Shown here: piece after piece, positions 11,985 through 27,200 of the stretch
Numbering within the stretch: position 1 is the first letter of the stretch
Layout: every line of letters begins with the position of its first letter
Assembly: GCF_905475345.1 (NCBI RefSeq)
Contig: NC_066587.1
Coordinates: 12,813,558-12,877,557, forward strand
From: Vespula vulgaris
Lineage: Eukaryota; Arthropoda; Insecta; Hymenoptera; Vespidae
Reading direction: 5' to 3'
Length of the DNA stretch: 64,000 nt
Translations under genes and position numbers: made by a program
The notes under the pieces: model-generated
Told to the model about the DNA's origin: nothing
The model's input: the letters and a program-made list of their open reading frames with translations, nothing else
Database searches by the model: none

Positions 11985-13583
11985 GACTTTTTTTTTTATA
12001 TTTCAATTATACTTAAATGTTGATTTTCTTCAATATGAAAAAGAAAAAAAGTAAATAAATAAAACGCGTGATTATACAAATAAAAATACTCCAAGATTAG
12101 TGCTTAATTTGATCTACTATTTTAGCATTTATTATACTTTTCTTTTATATACTTATGATGCAATCAACGTTTATATTTATTCCATATAAAACATATCAAA
12201 ACTCTTCCTTCCACGTTATTTCAAACTTCTCACTTTTCTCTCCTAGTTTCATTGTATATGACGTTAACCCCGATTATCGAATACTTTCACAATGATCACT
12301 TCTCGTCACAGTCTCGGTTAATCATCATGTCCTCTACGTTGCGTTCGAATTTTTTTTTTATTTTTTTTATTTTTTTATTTTGTATGCTATAACGGCAAGT
12401 AGGACATGATACAAGAAAAAAAAAAACAACGAGAAATGAACATCCTCTCAAAGCGATTATATACACAATTCACAGTGTTCACAAGTGGAAAAATTTCTTG
12501 TATAAAGAGATTGCATATCATTTTAATCGGCTTTAAGCATCGACATGATATGCTGCCTCTGAAATCAACAGCACGTATAATGGCAGTTCCGTTCTTCTAT
12601 TTGTTTGTTCCTTTTTTCTTTTTCTTTTCTTATTTTTAGAATCATGCCTTCAAAATCTTGCCTAAAATATCTCTAGGAAGCCATAGTTTAACACCTTATT
12701 TCGTTTAATATATTAAAGGCCTATTATTAATTAGTATATTTTCCATGTTTGCTAGTCGCATCAAAATATATTCTAACCCTGGCACAATGTTTGCTATAAA
12801 TGCCTTTTGGTACAAAGGATTCCATAAAATGTGTATGTAAAAAAATGCATGTATAAAACATCTTCACGGTACTTGGGTCGGTGATCGCTTTAACGCAATT
12901 TGTGAAATTTGCGCCTATACATTGGGACCCACCCAAGTCAGACGAATTTGAGTCACAATTTATTATCATTTTTTTTTCACTTTCCTTTTTTTTCTTTTTT
13001 CTTTAATCGTTTCCCTAATCAGTTCATTTCAAAAGGTTAGTAACAACTGAATAGCTAATTCAAAAAATCATAAATAAAACTGTAATGTCTTAAGTACAAA
13101 AAAAAATAAAGTCTTTGCGTCACACTGTTACCTAACTTCCCCAAAAATGTAATTGTGCTTAGAATTAATAGAGGAATCATATTAAATGTCCATTCTAAAA
13201 AGCAACGATCGTATGAATGCAATGATGTAAAGTGACGAATAATTACACCATATAAATATTTCATCTAAATGTTAAAGAGAAAGCAAGCAGTATGTACGAA
13301 AGACGAAATGCAATTGAAAACTTCAAATGTACGAACCTTTTAAAATGAAACTGAAGTACAACTATCCTTCTCAATTTGTCATATTTTATTTATATGATCC
13401 GCATAGTATTAGTTTAATTATGATACTATTTGTAATAATAATAAAATATTATAATAATTAATAATACTACTAATAATAATAATAATAATGTGTGTGTGTT
13501 TGTGTTGGAGGATGCTATTGATAGCAACAAAAATATAATGTAATAGTAATAATAATAATGATAATAATAGTAATAATAATAAT

Positions 13584-13627
<44 letters not shown>

Positions 13628-14232
13628 GGACTAATACCTTAATGCTATCTAATAGTTTTGTTAAGTTGTTATAAATTATGCAGTAATCCGCTCTGTTATT
13701 GACTTTTCTATTTTTCTCAAACACTTAACTTCTTGACATGCATCATATCAATTTAAAATCATGCTTGCATTCATACCGCTCGGCGGTTAAGTTATTAATT
13801 AATAAGTTGTAAAATTATATACACATCCTTAAACAAAAAGACTTTTCTTCTTCTTACACTCGACGTCTCATGGCATTTTATGGGAAGCATATAAAACTCT
13901 AATGAAAATAAGGAAGAAAACAAATAGAGTAGAATAAAAACAAAGAGATAATTACTTCCTATAAACTATCATCCAATTCGCAGGATCAATATACACAGAT
14001 CCATCTTTATATATCTCTTAATAGCACTCTTAAGAAACAGGACTTTTATGCGTTATCCTCCTTGTAAAATTTTATCACTGAAAGCGAATGTTAGATCGAA
14101 TGTACTGAATTCAATTGACTTTATATAGTCGAAGTTTACATAAGATCGAGAAATTCCGCTATCGTTGTTGCTTCGTTACGCGACGCAGGCTGTTTTCTTC
14201 GTGTTTGCACATTTTAAAAGGTTTACAGAACT
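11985..14232. other. Convergent 3' region: PSMD10 3' UTR and long zipper 3' UTR
   Basis: No coding sequence is recognised. The left edge has the PSMD10 3' UTR with an AATAAATAAA-type signal near 12052-12062. The rest up to 14232 lies immediately downstream of the myosin stop on the minus strand and is best read as its long 3' UTR plus spacer. It contains poly-T/poly-A tracts (12350-12380, 12960-13005) and a TAA microsatellite (13538-13627). ORFs here (12406, 12727, 13055, 13515) are AT-rich or repeat-derived. Confidence 0.5.
13538..13627 (+). repeat. (TAA)n microsatellite
   Basis: Slightly interrupted TAA/AAT tract in the presumed zipper 3' UTR. Confidence 0.9.
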
Positions 14233-17200
14233 TCAATTAGTATTTTCTTCGCCATCGATACTTTCGTCTTGCGTTGTCGAATCATCGCCGGACCCTCCAG
14301 TTTGCACAGATCCACGTTTTAGCCTCGTAGAGCTCAAACTTATAGCAGGTCCACCACGCCTTTAAACAAATTTACGAAAAGAGGGTTGCATGTTATGCGC
14401 CTACAGAAAGGTCTTATACTCCAATTGCATTTGTAATTATTTCATTATTTCGAAAATATCAATTATCCGAATTGTCTATTAGATATTTACCTCAATTTGT
14501 TCTTCAGATTTGCTACTTCGCGCGTAAGTTCCTCTTGAGATTCCAGCATATCATCCATCTCTCTTTGAGCTTTTCGCTTCATGGCTTTGTGTCTACTGAT
14601 TTCTTCTTCCGCTTCGTCTAACTGTCTCTTCAATGTCTTCATTCTAGCATTTACTTTCTCCACTTGCTCCTTGTATTGATCGGCGTTTCTCCTCTCATCT
14701 TCCAATTGTATACTCATTTCTTTCAATTTCTTTTCCAATTTGCGATTGATCTTTTGTTGAGCGAACCTCTCCTTTGCTTCCGTCTCCAGTTGTTCGTCCA
14801 AATTATTTATCTTCGATTCTAATTGCTGTATCGTAGCTTTTGTCTTGGCACGTTGAGCAGTTTCTAATTCGGCAAGTTTCGCCTTCAATTCCTTGTTTTG
14901 TCTCTCCAACAACATTCTGTGAGATTCGAGTTTCTGTGTCGTAGATCGTTCGGTAGCCAAATCAGTCGACAATTGTTCTATTGTGATCTGTCCCTTTCTT
15001 GCGCGATCCACAGCGACCTCGGAAATAGATTGTTCCTCTTCCAACTCTTCCTCCAAAGTAGCGATTCTTGCTTCGAGTCTACGCTTCTCATCGAGCATTA
15101 AAGTTCCCTTATTGGCATTGTTGTTGACTTCCTCTTGAAGTTCGTCTCTCTCGTTTTCAGCTGCTCGTCTAGCGCGTTCGCTGTTAGCAAAGTCTTCCGA
15201 CAGTTGCATCAAATCCGCTTCAAGACTCTTTACTTTCCTTTCCGATTCTTTCGCACCAGCCGCCAATTCGTCCCTAGCCGCTCTGAATTCCTCTATTTCC
15301 CTGGTACAATCCTTTACTTGTACTTGTAATTTTTTCACTTGCTTCAACGCGTCCTCTTTCACTTTGTTATGAATCTCCAATTGTTGCTCCATGTCCTTGT
15401 AATCGCTTTCCATCTTTTTACGTTGAGCTATCGCAGCCGCCCGTTGTTTTCTCTCATCCTCCAATTCGGCTTCAAGATCACGCAATTGCTTGACCAATCC
15501 TCGGCGTTTTTCTTCCGCTTGTTCCTCCTTTGCTTGAAGATCTCTCTCGAACTGCGCACGCAAAGCTTGCATGTTCACTTCCAATCTCAATTTTGCATCT
15601 TCCGTAAATTGCAATTCGTCTTCCAATTCTTCCACTTGAGACCTTTGTTCGGCCAATTGCGACTCTAAAGCGCGTTTAGCTTTTTCCAACTCGTGTACGT
15701 TTTTGTCAGCTGTACCTTGATTATTCACCAACTCATCCAATTCAGATTGGAGCCCACGACGACCTCTTTCCAACTCTTCGACCTTCTCGTTAAGTTCGTC
15801 TAATTCTCGGGTCAATGAAAGGACTCTAGTTTCCTTCTCACGTGCTTCCCTTTCCGCGTTGTCTCTCTGTTCCGCATATTGTTCCGACACGGCCTTCTCC
15901 TCTGCGAGCACCTTGTCAAAGTTCTTCTGTTTCTTTTCCAACTCCAGCACCTTGGCTCGTTGCACTTCCAATTCGATAATGCTGTCTTCCAATTCGGCTT
16001 GTATCTTCTTCTTCGACTTATCCAACTTGTCATTAGCCGCTTGCAATTCCTCGACTTGCCTTTGAAGCGCCTCGATATCTTTCGTGCAACGTTTCCTACT
16101 TTCTTCCAACGCTGCCGCCGCTTCTGCCTCTTCCTCGGCACGTTTCTTCGCTTCTGCCAATTGAGCGTTCAAATTCAAAACTTGTTTTTCCAAGCCACGT
16201 TTTGCCTCCTCTTCCTCCTCCAATTGCTCGTGTAGACTTTCCTTCTCGCTTTCCAACGCGCGAAGTTTCGAACTTAATGCGAGCTTTTGTCTGGTCTCTT
16301 CCTCTAATTGTTGTTGAAGTTCCGTGAACTGGGACTCGCACGTTGCCGATGCTTTCAAAGCAGCCGAAGCCTTCAGTTCCGCTGCTTCTAATTGCTGCAT
16401 CACGCTTTCAGCCTCTTGCTGAAGTTTCGTTACCTTTTCTGCCAACTCCTGCTTGTTTCTTTCGACTTCGCCTAATTTGGCGCTGACATCGGCTAACTGT
16501 TGCTCTGCCTGTTTACGGCGACGATCGGATTCTTGTCTGCTCGCGCTGATCGATCTCAATTCGGTGGCCAAATCTGCATTTTCAGCCTCGAGAGAGCCCT
16601 TCGCTTTTTCCAAAGCAGCTTTAGTTTTCTTCAAGGCATCCATTTGTTCGTTCAAGGCTGTTAACTCTTGCGTATGTTTGTGTCGCATATCGGATAACGT
16701 AGCTTCGTGCACCGACGTTTCTTCCTCAAGATTCTTCTTCAAAGTAGCCAATTCTTGTTCGCGTTTACTTCTCAATTCTTGCTGAGCGGCGGTAGTGTCC
16801 AACGAATCCAGCAATTCGTTCTTCAAAGCTTCCAATTCCTCGTTCAAATCTCGCTTCATTTTCTCTGCCTTACTACGTGCCGCTTTTTCTGCTTCCAAAT
16901 CTTCCTGTAATTCGGCTAATTGCGATTCCAATTCTCTTAACGCCTTTTGTGCTTGCGCCTTCGCCGCACCCTCCTCGTCCATCTTTGCCATCACTTGATT
17001 CAGTTCCTCTTCGCGTTTTCCCAACTGCAGTTGCAATTCTTCGACCTGCGTTTTTCTTTCAGAAAGTTGTTCCTTTAAATCCGAAACTTCGGTTTCCACT
17101 TTTCTCTTCGATCTATCTACTTCCTGTCGTTGTTGATGATCCTTAAGCAATCTCTCTTCGAGGTCCGCTATGGTCGCTTCGTGTTTCGCTTTTAACTTCG

Positions 17201-20200
17201 ATAAATGCTTTGCTTTCTCTTCTTCTTCGGCCAATGTTTGCGACAAGTCGTTCGCGCGTTCCTCGAGGATTTTCTTCTCTTTGAGTAGCTTCTGGTTGGT
17301 ATCGTCCGAAAGTGCAAGGTCCTCCTCGAGTTTCTTAATTTTTGCATCGCATTGAACCTTTTCAAGCTGCAGCTTCTGTCTAGCAGCCTCCTCCTCTTCC
17401 AATTGCTCTTCCAAATCGCTGATGTTCAATTGCAGTTTCTTCTTCTCTTGTGTCAGCGCTGCGCTCCTCTCTTCCTCCTCTTCGATGCGCGCTTCCAAAT
17501 CGTGCAATATCTCTTCTAACTCTTGCTTACGCGCAGCCAACCTTGCTCGCATCTCTTCCGCCTCGGCGCAAAGTTCTACCTCGGCTTGCAACTGTTCGGC
17601 TAACATCGTCTTCTCTTCGATGGCTTGTTGATACTTACGTTCATATTCTTGGGCGGAGTGTAACTGTGACTCGAGTTTATCTCGAACTTGCTTCAATTCG
17701 TCCTCCTTTTGGGTGAGTTTCTCCTCTTGTTTCGTCACCTCCAACAAAGGCTTCACTTTGGTGTAAAGTCTCCACCATTGCCAATTGCGAAGCTTCAGGT
17801 AAGCTGCACAGTTCCTTTGTATAATACGAATGGCGTTCAGTTGTTGCAAACGTTTCTGATAATTGCGACGTGCCAAGAAACCACGACAGAATGCTTGGAA
17901 GTTTACGATCAAATCGGTTATCTTGTAATCTCTTTCCTCTTCCAGATGGGCCAAAACACCGGCACGGAAGAAAATCTTTGATTGACCAACTCGATACAGG
18001 TTTGGATCCAACTCTAATGCTTGTATCTAGGAGGAACGAACAAAGATAAGAATCGATATATCCTTAGGCAAAATTTCGGATTAGAGAGAGGATACGTACC
18101 ATTTTCTCGCAAGCCTTCTTCCCGTCCATAAAACCTTTCGGGATGACGTTCGGGGTGAGTAACTCGTAACGCTGTCTAAATTCCTGGAATGGAATTCTAT
18201 TTGGGAAACCTTGTCTGCAGATACGTATTCCCTCTAACACACCGTTACATCGTAATTGATCCAATACTAAAGGAGCGTCAATTTTACCAGCTCTTTTCTC
18301 ATGATTTGGAATAATACACCTGACAAAGTTTGGATTGGTATTTTTCAGGGTCAACATTAATTTAGCCAATTGCTCTTTATACAGTTGAGATACCGTTCTA
18401 AACATGCCTTTTCTAGTCCTTGCACCAAACTGCGTATCCGTCAGCGCTTGTTGCGCCATTCCTACGATTTCAGCGTCTTTCCAAATATGGCAGACGAACG
18501 GATCCTGCGATGCCTGTAAAAGGCTCACCACGTTCTCGTTCAAGGGATCCATGTTTTTCATCAGCCATTTGGCCGCCGAATAATCCACTTTACCGGCATA
18601 ATGTATGATAGCAAAGTCAGCGACTCCTCGGAAGTCTGTTTTCATAAATTTCGGATGCACGCTGTGCGCACCGACAAGTTTCTCGACGAAAGTTTTGTCG
18701 GTTGCTTTGGGGAACCAACATTCCTCGTCCAATAAAGCCATGATACCCATCGGTTTGTCGATTAAATCGATCGTAGGTTGAAGATCGAGTCCAAAGTCGA
18801 TAAATTTCCATTCGATACCTTCTCGCTGATACTCCTCTTGCTCGAGAATGAACATGGTGTGATTGAATAACTGTTGTAACTTTTCGTTCGTGTAATTAAT
18901 GCATAGCTGTTCAAAGGAATTCAATTCGAATATCTCGAAACCGGCCATATCTAAGATACCTATAAAACTGGCACCTTGTCTTTTCGTTCGATCCAAAGAT
19001 CTGTTGATCCTGTTAACTAACCAACGGAACATTCGTTCGTAGCATGCCTTTGATATAGCTTCCACCGCAAATTCTACCTGTTCCTTTGTCTGCGCTTTAG
19101 TTACAAAGTCCCTACCGACTTTGATTCGAGGTTTTAAGAAAGCTTTCGTCATTTCTGTTACACTGAGACCTAACAGATGAGATATCTTTTGTGCTACTGT
19201 ATTGTCAGGTAAAGTCGCCTGATCGGAATTACGTTCTTGCCGGAACTGCATGGAACCGAATAGCATCACCGCAGAAACAATGCGGAAGATCGATGAGAAA
19301 TCTTCGTTAGTCATACCCATGATGTGCATCGACTTCACCGTTGAGAAGAATTCAGCGGAATCGTCGACTCCTGGTACAGGCAGAATGCCATTAGATAAAA
19401 ACGGATAGTGCTTAGGGTCCTCCAATATAAATTCCTCTGTAAAGAAAAAACGAAAAATGTAACGATCAAACGTTTTATATTTCTTATCATACGTACTTTT
19501 TTGTTCTGATGAGGCACCAGCAAGCAACTGGTAAAATATGTGGAAAGTTCTTTCATCCTTGGCTTGTCTGATCGCTCTTGACTTCTCTAAAAGATACGTC
19601 TCGATATTTGCACCTGCGATATAACCGGAGGCATCGAAATTTATCCTAATAAATTTGCCCTAAAAGACAGACGAGGAGAGAAAAAGAAATTGATAAACAC
19701 CGTACAAGAATATATGTTACTAATGCTAATTGTCAGGGGGTGCTTACGAAACGAGACGAGTTGTCGTTCTTCACAGTCTTTGCGTTTCCGAACGCTTCTA
19801 AAATTGGATTTGCTTGAAGGAGCTGTTGTTCGAGTTCGCCCTATAATAAAATAGAAAAGCAAGATGATAAGTATGAGAGATTTGTACTGAAAAAAGGGAT
19901 AACAGAAATGATTATGTAGATTTTTGACAAAATGTAAGCACGTATAATGAATCTCAAAAAAGTTGACAATTTTATTAACGACAATAAGTAATTCTTTTAT
20001 AATAATTTTTCTTCGAATATAAATTTCATTTCGATTATATCAATTTTAAATACTTATTGTCATTCTTTTTTTAAATTACAGCAGGGCATGAAATATAAGC
20101 TGCCAATAAAGCATTGCATGTTAATTTATTTGTTGACGATAAAAGAAAAAAGAAAAAACAGATGCTTTCTGCGAATGACTATTTTCCATTGATGGTTTCA

Positions 20201-21225
20201 ATATTGTCTTTTTCTTATTTTTATTAAGTTTTTTCCCCAATATCTTTATTGTTCTCTCAGAGCACAGTAAAAAAAAAAAAAATAATAAAATCACTGGTAT
20301 AGACTGATATCGACGTATATATAAAGCGTATATCACGACAAACGGATGCACCAACGTTTGATATTTTCCAAATAATAGGTAAAAAAAAAAAAAAGAAACG
20401 AATAGGAAAAACTGCAACGTATTGGCTAACTGATATTTTTGCTAAACCTTTTTACTGCTGATTGTCGATTACATCTCTTTCGAGGTATTAGTAGTATACA
20501 TATCCGCAAACAAGTTATACAAATACACACAAGCTTATTGTTAACCAATCGAAAGTACGATTATATATATACATATATTAAGGATTATATATACCGGGTG
20601 ACCTAAAACTTGAAAGCATTATCGGAACGAAAGAACATGGACATCAAATTGTAGCTACAATATTATACTATTATTATACATTCTTACGAAATATCATTAT
20701 ACAATATTCGTTTAAAAATATAATCTTCCATCTTTTTAATATGACGATTAAAACTTATAAAATTAGATTAAATAGAGAAAAATACAAAGAACAAAAAAAT
20801 AAGTAATTAAATAATAATGAAATAGAGATAATAAAATATTAATGGATGGTTAATCCAGGCTTCTTTCTAAACTGCAAAGCGATGTAAGGATAGGAAAATC
20901 TAAAATATTAATAACACAGAGGATTAAAAGGCATAGACGACATCAATTTTACGACACCACACCAATGTTAATAATTGTTTTTTTTTCCTCCTCACATTAA
21001 TTACCGCAAACTTGTCCGACACACTCCCAGATCCCTGGATCCATAAGCAGCGAGAAAAAGGTGAGGAAAGATCTTTGTTAGACGGCAACGAAAAATTAAC
21101 TATTATCGTTATATATATAAATTGTTCGTTAATTCTTGCATTTTTGCATTGTTTTATGTGTGTATACAATCTATTTAGTATTATTCATTATTACCAAAAT
21201 CCAAAACCAATTGTTAGTATAGACA

Positions 21226-21278
<53 letters not shown>

Positions 21279-24200
21279 TAATAATAAAGAGGAAAAAAGA
21301 GAAAGCAGATAACATTGATTGCATTTGATTGAAAATGTGATTGTTGAATTTAAATGCATATAGGTTTTTGTTTTATATCGACTTACTATGATTAACGCCG
21401 GGCTTGGGGTCTATTGATGGAAGGCAGCCAAAATGTCAGCACCGAAAACGAAAGAATATTTTCAATATTAAATAAAATTCCATATTTTTTCTTTCGAGTC
21501 GATATTTCCATTTTTCTCTCCATTCTTCCTATCTTATCACGATAGGTTTACGGTAACACGTAGAGGGATCGAATGTAATCATGATAGATACAAATAACAA
21601 GGTATAATGGATATATGTATCTTGGAAAAAAAAAAAAAATCTAGTTGGGCCATGGCCTCGCATATGCATTGCTCTCACGGTTCACCGATCTTTGCTGTTA
21701 CCCGCATATATATACGTACGGGTATACGTATACGAGTGTCTAACCAACAAGATTTCAGCAGTCCTCGCATATTATTTTATCATTTATTTATGTAACGAAC
21801 TTTCATTGTCCTCCTATATCACTTCCAACCTGGTTTAAAAGAACATGAATAATATATCTACTCCGCAAGGAAGAATTCCTAATGTGAACGAATTTATAAA
21901 TCTCTTAGTAGAACCGACGACGTGCCTTTTACTCGCGGTCCAAAATACAATCCCCAGTGTCTCCTATCTTGCTACTACCTTCTCGTTATCGTTTGTTTAC
22001 ACGATGTGCAGGAGAGAGGCCTCAAAAAAATAATAATAATAATTATGATTTGTATCATCATCATCATCATCATATTATAACTTTTATTGTTATTATTAAA
22101 ATGAGAAGGTCTTATTTCTTTCTGAAGAAATGACAGAATTATTTTCAAAGAAAGTAAATTTACGATGACGCTCAAGTTTCCAACAAAATCATCTAATACG
22201 ATTTAGAAACATTAAATCATTGAAAAATAGGATTTAAAAATATTCTATATTCAATGAGTATGTAGTTAAGTTTAACTAAGAGTTTTTAAGCCTGTACAAA
22301 ACCTTCAATGTACATGTACTATCCATTCACTTGCACCTTTATTAGGACAAATTTAAAAGGTATTTTTCTTTAGGAAAACTAGTTTAGGCATCGTTTTCAC
22401 ATGACGATGAGTCATTTAACATGGCGATTAAGTAGGTTGTGCTGTGCGTGTGTGCGTGCGTGTGACTCAAAGTAACTCGGGTTGATAAATAGAGCGTTTA
22501 TCTGAAAAAGGAGAGGTCCTTCGAGAGAACGTCGCGCGTTTCTCGATGATCGCGAGCAGGCAGTATATACTAACGGAGATCGAAAGAAAACAAGACGCAA
22601 TATAAATAGATTGAACTTGATCGACGTTAGAATCCTATCATCGCCATTATTCTATCCCTATATATCATGAAGCGAGCTTGCTTAGACTAATCGAAATCGT
22701 ATTAAAGTTTCCGTGGCCTTCGACAGGATGACATAAATGATCGTTCTTCGTAGCGATTTATAATCTATAAATTCATACGGGCGATAACTCTATTTTCCAT
22801 CTCGAGAGAATGACGCTTATATTCTAATACAATTCTAAATACGTTTAATCATACGAAAGATGGTGATCCAAGTAGTTTTCTTTACAATAAAAATTGTTTC
22901 ATCTTTCTTCAAGAGAATGATTAGTCAATTCAAGAGATCGAATTAGAAAAGATTAAACGATCGAATAGTTCCCATATTTCTCGTAAGATATTTTAGTACG
23001 CTCCAGAAACGAACGATCTTTATTTATTGAAGATGACCGTGGTTTATACGTACGTACGTCACAGTTCGAGCTTTGCATTTTCAGACGACGCATCGCTAGT
23101 AGCACGGATATATAACAAAGAGCTTACTGTATGCAATCGAGAAACGAATAAAGAAAGTCGCTATTTTTAAAGGCACTCGTACTATTCGTTTAAATAAAAG
23201 TGAATGGTAAGAAATGTATTCCGTAAAAAAGAAAAAAAGAAATAAATATCAAAATTCTAGGATTAAAAAAAAAAGATAATAATATCAAATCGATGGTATC
23301 AAAAGTATTTTTACATTACATTTTCTTTAGTAATTTCGTTTAGTACGCGTAATTATTAATTAATTATTCATGAAAATAAATCTAGAATAACGTATACCTA
23401 CGTGTTACGCTATCATCGGCAAGCAGTTAACGATTTGCAATTAGTGAGATAGGATGAACGATGTATCACGTAGATCAACAGATAAGATTACTAACTCATA
23501 ATGTTTCTCTAATGGTATTTATAACAAATGTAATAACTATGAAACTTTTCAAGTATAACATTGCTATAGATTAGAGTAATACGATTTTAATGGTCGGATA
23601 TATAACTAATTGTAAGTATATATTAACTCGATAAGACGAATAAATATACACGTACACGTAAAGACATCTTATTTGTGTCGAATTAACATAAATACATATA
23701 TAAAAGAAGAAATATCAGACACAAGTGGAATGCGCGTTGTCGAGTTGTCCAAATTTAAATAAGCGGTTTGAAATGATGTCACGATTCGGAAATTGAGGTT
23801 GGGGTTCCGCTAATGCGAACTCTTTGCGGTTACAAAATCTTCCGATTCACAGAAATGCTGACTTCCCGTCATCAATCGGCCCATTTACGTGAAAAATTCG
23901 TGAAAAAGGAATCGAATTTACTTGTCAAACGATATAATAATCGTTTCTCGTTACGAAAGTGACTCAACCAGTTAAAATATATCGATTTAATCACTCAGTT
24001 CTTTATATCGTTCTAACATATATCAGAACGCTATAAAAGTAATATTCGCAGATATCAGATCGGTGTCAATGGAATGATTTCTTGAAATACGCGGTATCTC
24101 GATAGAGATCTCGATAGCGATCTCGATGACGTTCGAATTCATTCACAATCGAGTTACATTAATGTCTTATACTTGCATCTATATAAATATGAATATATGT

Positions 24201-27200
24201 ACTTTTGAATTATGAACTATCCTTTGAATATGTATTCGTTTGTATAATGTTAAGAAATTAAAAGTACCCTCAGAAAGATATTTTTCGATCTTTAGTCGTT
24301 ATATACTATCATCACGCAATATATATTATTAACCTAATGTTTTCCATTTAACTCATTGTTGACCGGTCACGAGTATCCTCGTGTTTTAACATGCATGCAA
24401 CTTATGTAATTATTAAAGTAGATATGTAATTGTGTAAATCGTTACTATAATACAGTTTTATTATGTTGGATATTTCTAAATTTTTAATGTTTTAATTCGA
24501 TTATAAAGATATTACTTTTTACGTATAATAGCTGGTCACCAATATATTTTAATATTAACGAAACAATTTTTCTTCCATCTTATCTTCTGAATTTCTTCTT
24601 AAAGAAACCATTTTTTTTCTGAGACACCCTATACATACACAAGTATCTCTCTAGAGAGAAGGAGATACAAAGAGAAACTAGAAAGAGAAAGAGCATTTCT
24701 AACTTACGGACGGACTTAAAAGAATGTCCGTGCGTTAAGTTCTTACCGCATTGGACTTGGGTTTCGAAGCAGCAACATACGCCAGATATTGAATGACCTT
24801 CTTCGTGTTCTCGGTCTTTCCTGCTCCGGACTCGCCAGTACACAAAATGGACTGATCCTCGCGATCTACAAAATACAAGACGGTTTTTTTTTTCTCAAAT
24901 ATACGAACGTTCTTTCTATTATCGTTGTCGCTATTATAAGTAAAGTATTTTCTCAATAGTATATCGTAAAGTATCGCAAACATACATTATCGCTAATAAT
25001 TACCTTGTAACATCGAACGATAGGCCGTATCGGTAATGGCGAAAACGTGGGGTGGTACTTCGTGTCTTTTTATACCCTTATACCTTTCCATTATTTTTTC
25101 CGTATAAATCGGCAATCTCTTATAGGGATTTACCACGACGCAGAATAGTCCGGAATACGTCTGAAATAAATAATAATATAAAATTCAATTAACTTTTTTC
25201 AAGATATTCAAATATAGCATTTTAATTTCAATATTTCGTAATTGTAAAGGTCATGAATAAGATTATTTCAATTAGAAAAATAAAAGAAATAGATATAGAG
25301 ATTACACATTTGTTTTCATGTTCAAACGATATACGTTTGAAGTTTTGTTGATTTTCTGATAAACTTTTAGTTATATTTGATCGTTAAATAAGATGGGAAC
25401 ATTTCAATTGATAATAGAGAATTGATAGTAATAGTTAAAACGTACGTAGTATATATACTCTGTGTGTGTGTTACATGAAAGGTACGAGTTACATGGAAAC
25501 GAAAAAGACATAAGCTAACACAATGTTTCTCTCCTTTACTCTCACTTTGTCTTTCGGTTAAGCGCGGCCAAGTGTAGAAATTTAAGCGCCATTTACAGTT
25601 CAAGAATGTTACACCCACGCGATCCCTTCGCTCGTATATACATACGTACGTAGATTCACGTGTGTGTGTATTTATACGCGCGCGCACACACATACATACA
25701 GATACGTATACGTTGTACGCCATTTCGCGTCGAGCCAAAGAAAATAAAGGCAACGTGAGAAAGAAAAATTACTCGGTAGATAGATAACGACACGACGAGT
25801 CTCTTTCAAATCGGTCGTATTTCCATCCTACTTTGTATATTTTTCTTATTAGAAAGAAACGAAATTACGTTAACGTCTGAATCATCATGGCTGCCAAGAA
25901 TCGAATTTATTTCAAATATTTCTTTAGATTTGTGCATTAACCTTCTTTTAAAGATCATAACTGTTAGTCACAAAGTCAGTAACAAATTAATAAAATTGAT
26001 AGAAAAATATGTTTTTCTTTGATCTAAAAAAAGACTTAATAGATATTTGTAGCTTGACTTATGTACAGTTTTAATCTTTGTTTTTTATTGAATAGTCCTT
26101 CAAATAAAAAAAACTTCTTCGACGATTTAGATTTTAGCAGATTGGTTGGAAGACATTGAAGAAGCTTTCAGGAGATGACCGATCGATTCTGCCTCTCTCG
26201 ATTGTTCTCTCTCTTTTGCTTGGTTTTTACTTTTCCTCTTGTTTCTTTAAAGTCAAAAGAATTCTTTGAAATGGTGAAATGAATGTATATACACTCTTCG
26301 ATCGAACAAGAAGAATCTTAGAAACGTGCAACTTGCAACTTTCAAAAAATTTGAAAACTTCTAAGTGAAAACTTTCATCATAGAGACATCGATCTCTACC
26401 GTATTTAGATATTACAAAAGTTTATACGGTTTGGAAATATACAGAATGTCATTTTTATTTGTAGTCCATTAAAATATGAACTTTAAACGTATGTATACAG
26501 AACTATATTATTGATTAAAATAATGTATATGTCAACGAAAATTAATTTATTCGATTAAAGCGATAAAAAGTATGAAACTGAAATGATTATGCATCGACAC
26601 CGATTTCCGCGTTTGTCCTCGAGAGAATAAATAATTAGTGAGGTCGTGACACGTCTTCATTGATTTATGCGCATGCTGACGAGAAACGATTTAAAATAGC
26701 GCTATAACATTATGCGGATACTCGGACAAGAGACGAGAATCTCGCTCGAAATCGAACTTTGGATATGCGTGAATTTTTCAACTTTCGAAAAAATCAAGTA
26801 ATAACGTTTGCATCATCTTTTCTTTTTTCTTTGCCGATACGATGAGATTAGAAAGTTTATAGAATCAATTTATAAAAGTGTGGATGAAATTTAGAGGACG
26901 TCGTTTTTTTTTTTTTTTAATACGATTTGCACACGAGCTTGAATCTTTCAATGAAATAAAAGCTTTTAATATCGTATTAATATATTTTTTTTTCTATTGA
27001 CGATGCTATGAGTTTAGAAAATACAGAAAATCGGTTTAGAAAAGTGTAAATAAAATTTAAGGAACGTTATCTATTTATTATTTTTTAATATGAACTTAAA
27101 TATCTCAATGAAGTATCAGCTCAAGTTCTTCTGATATCGTATTTATATTAACGTTATAGAATCATTCTAAAAAGGATAATAATCGTCTAGTGAATTTACA

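Larger units (their letters stand above)
19841..24746 (-). other. Zipper intron at the loop-1 position
   Basis: This 4.9-kb AT-rich phase-0 intron separates ...SKPKSNA from GELEQQLLQANPI, exactly where loop 1 (next to the nucleotide pocket) lies. It holds a TAA microsatellite (21226-21287), two small GC-rich islands that read as possible micro-exons (listed separately), a further GC-richer patch near 21640-21720, one near 23787-23890, and short matches to an ACCGGGTG-type repeat end at 20590 and 24611-24640. Nothing else with coding character was seen. Confidence 0.7.

Noticed and set aside
14898..17981. Many plus-strand ORFs of 60-118 codons
   Set aside because: Antisense shadows of the repetitive coiled-coil coding exon of zipper.
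18009..18011. Start of the myosin rod frame at 18011
   Set aside because: It is a TTG inside exon 7; the exon continues upstream to a clear acceptor and joins exon 6 in phase.
21660..21765. Third possible loop-1 cassette exon in the zipper intron (GC-richer patch)
   Set aside because: The only acceptor-donor pair I could see encloses 38 nt, which would break the reading frame.
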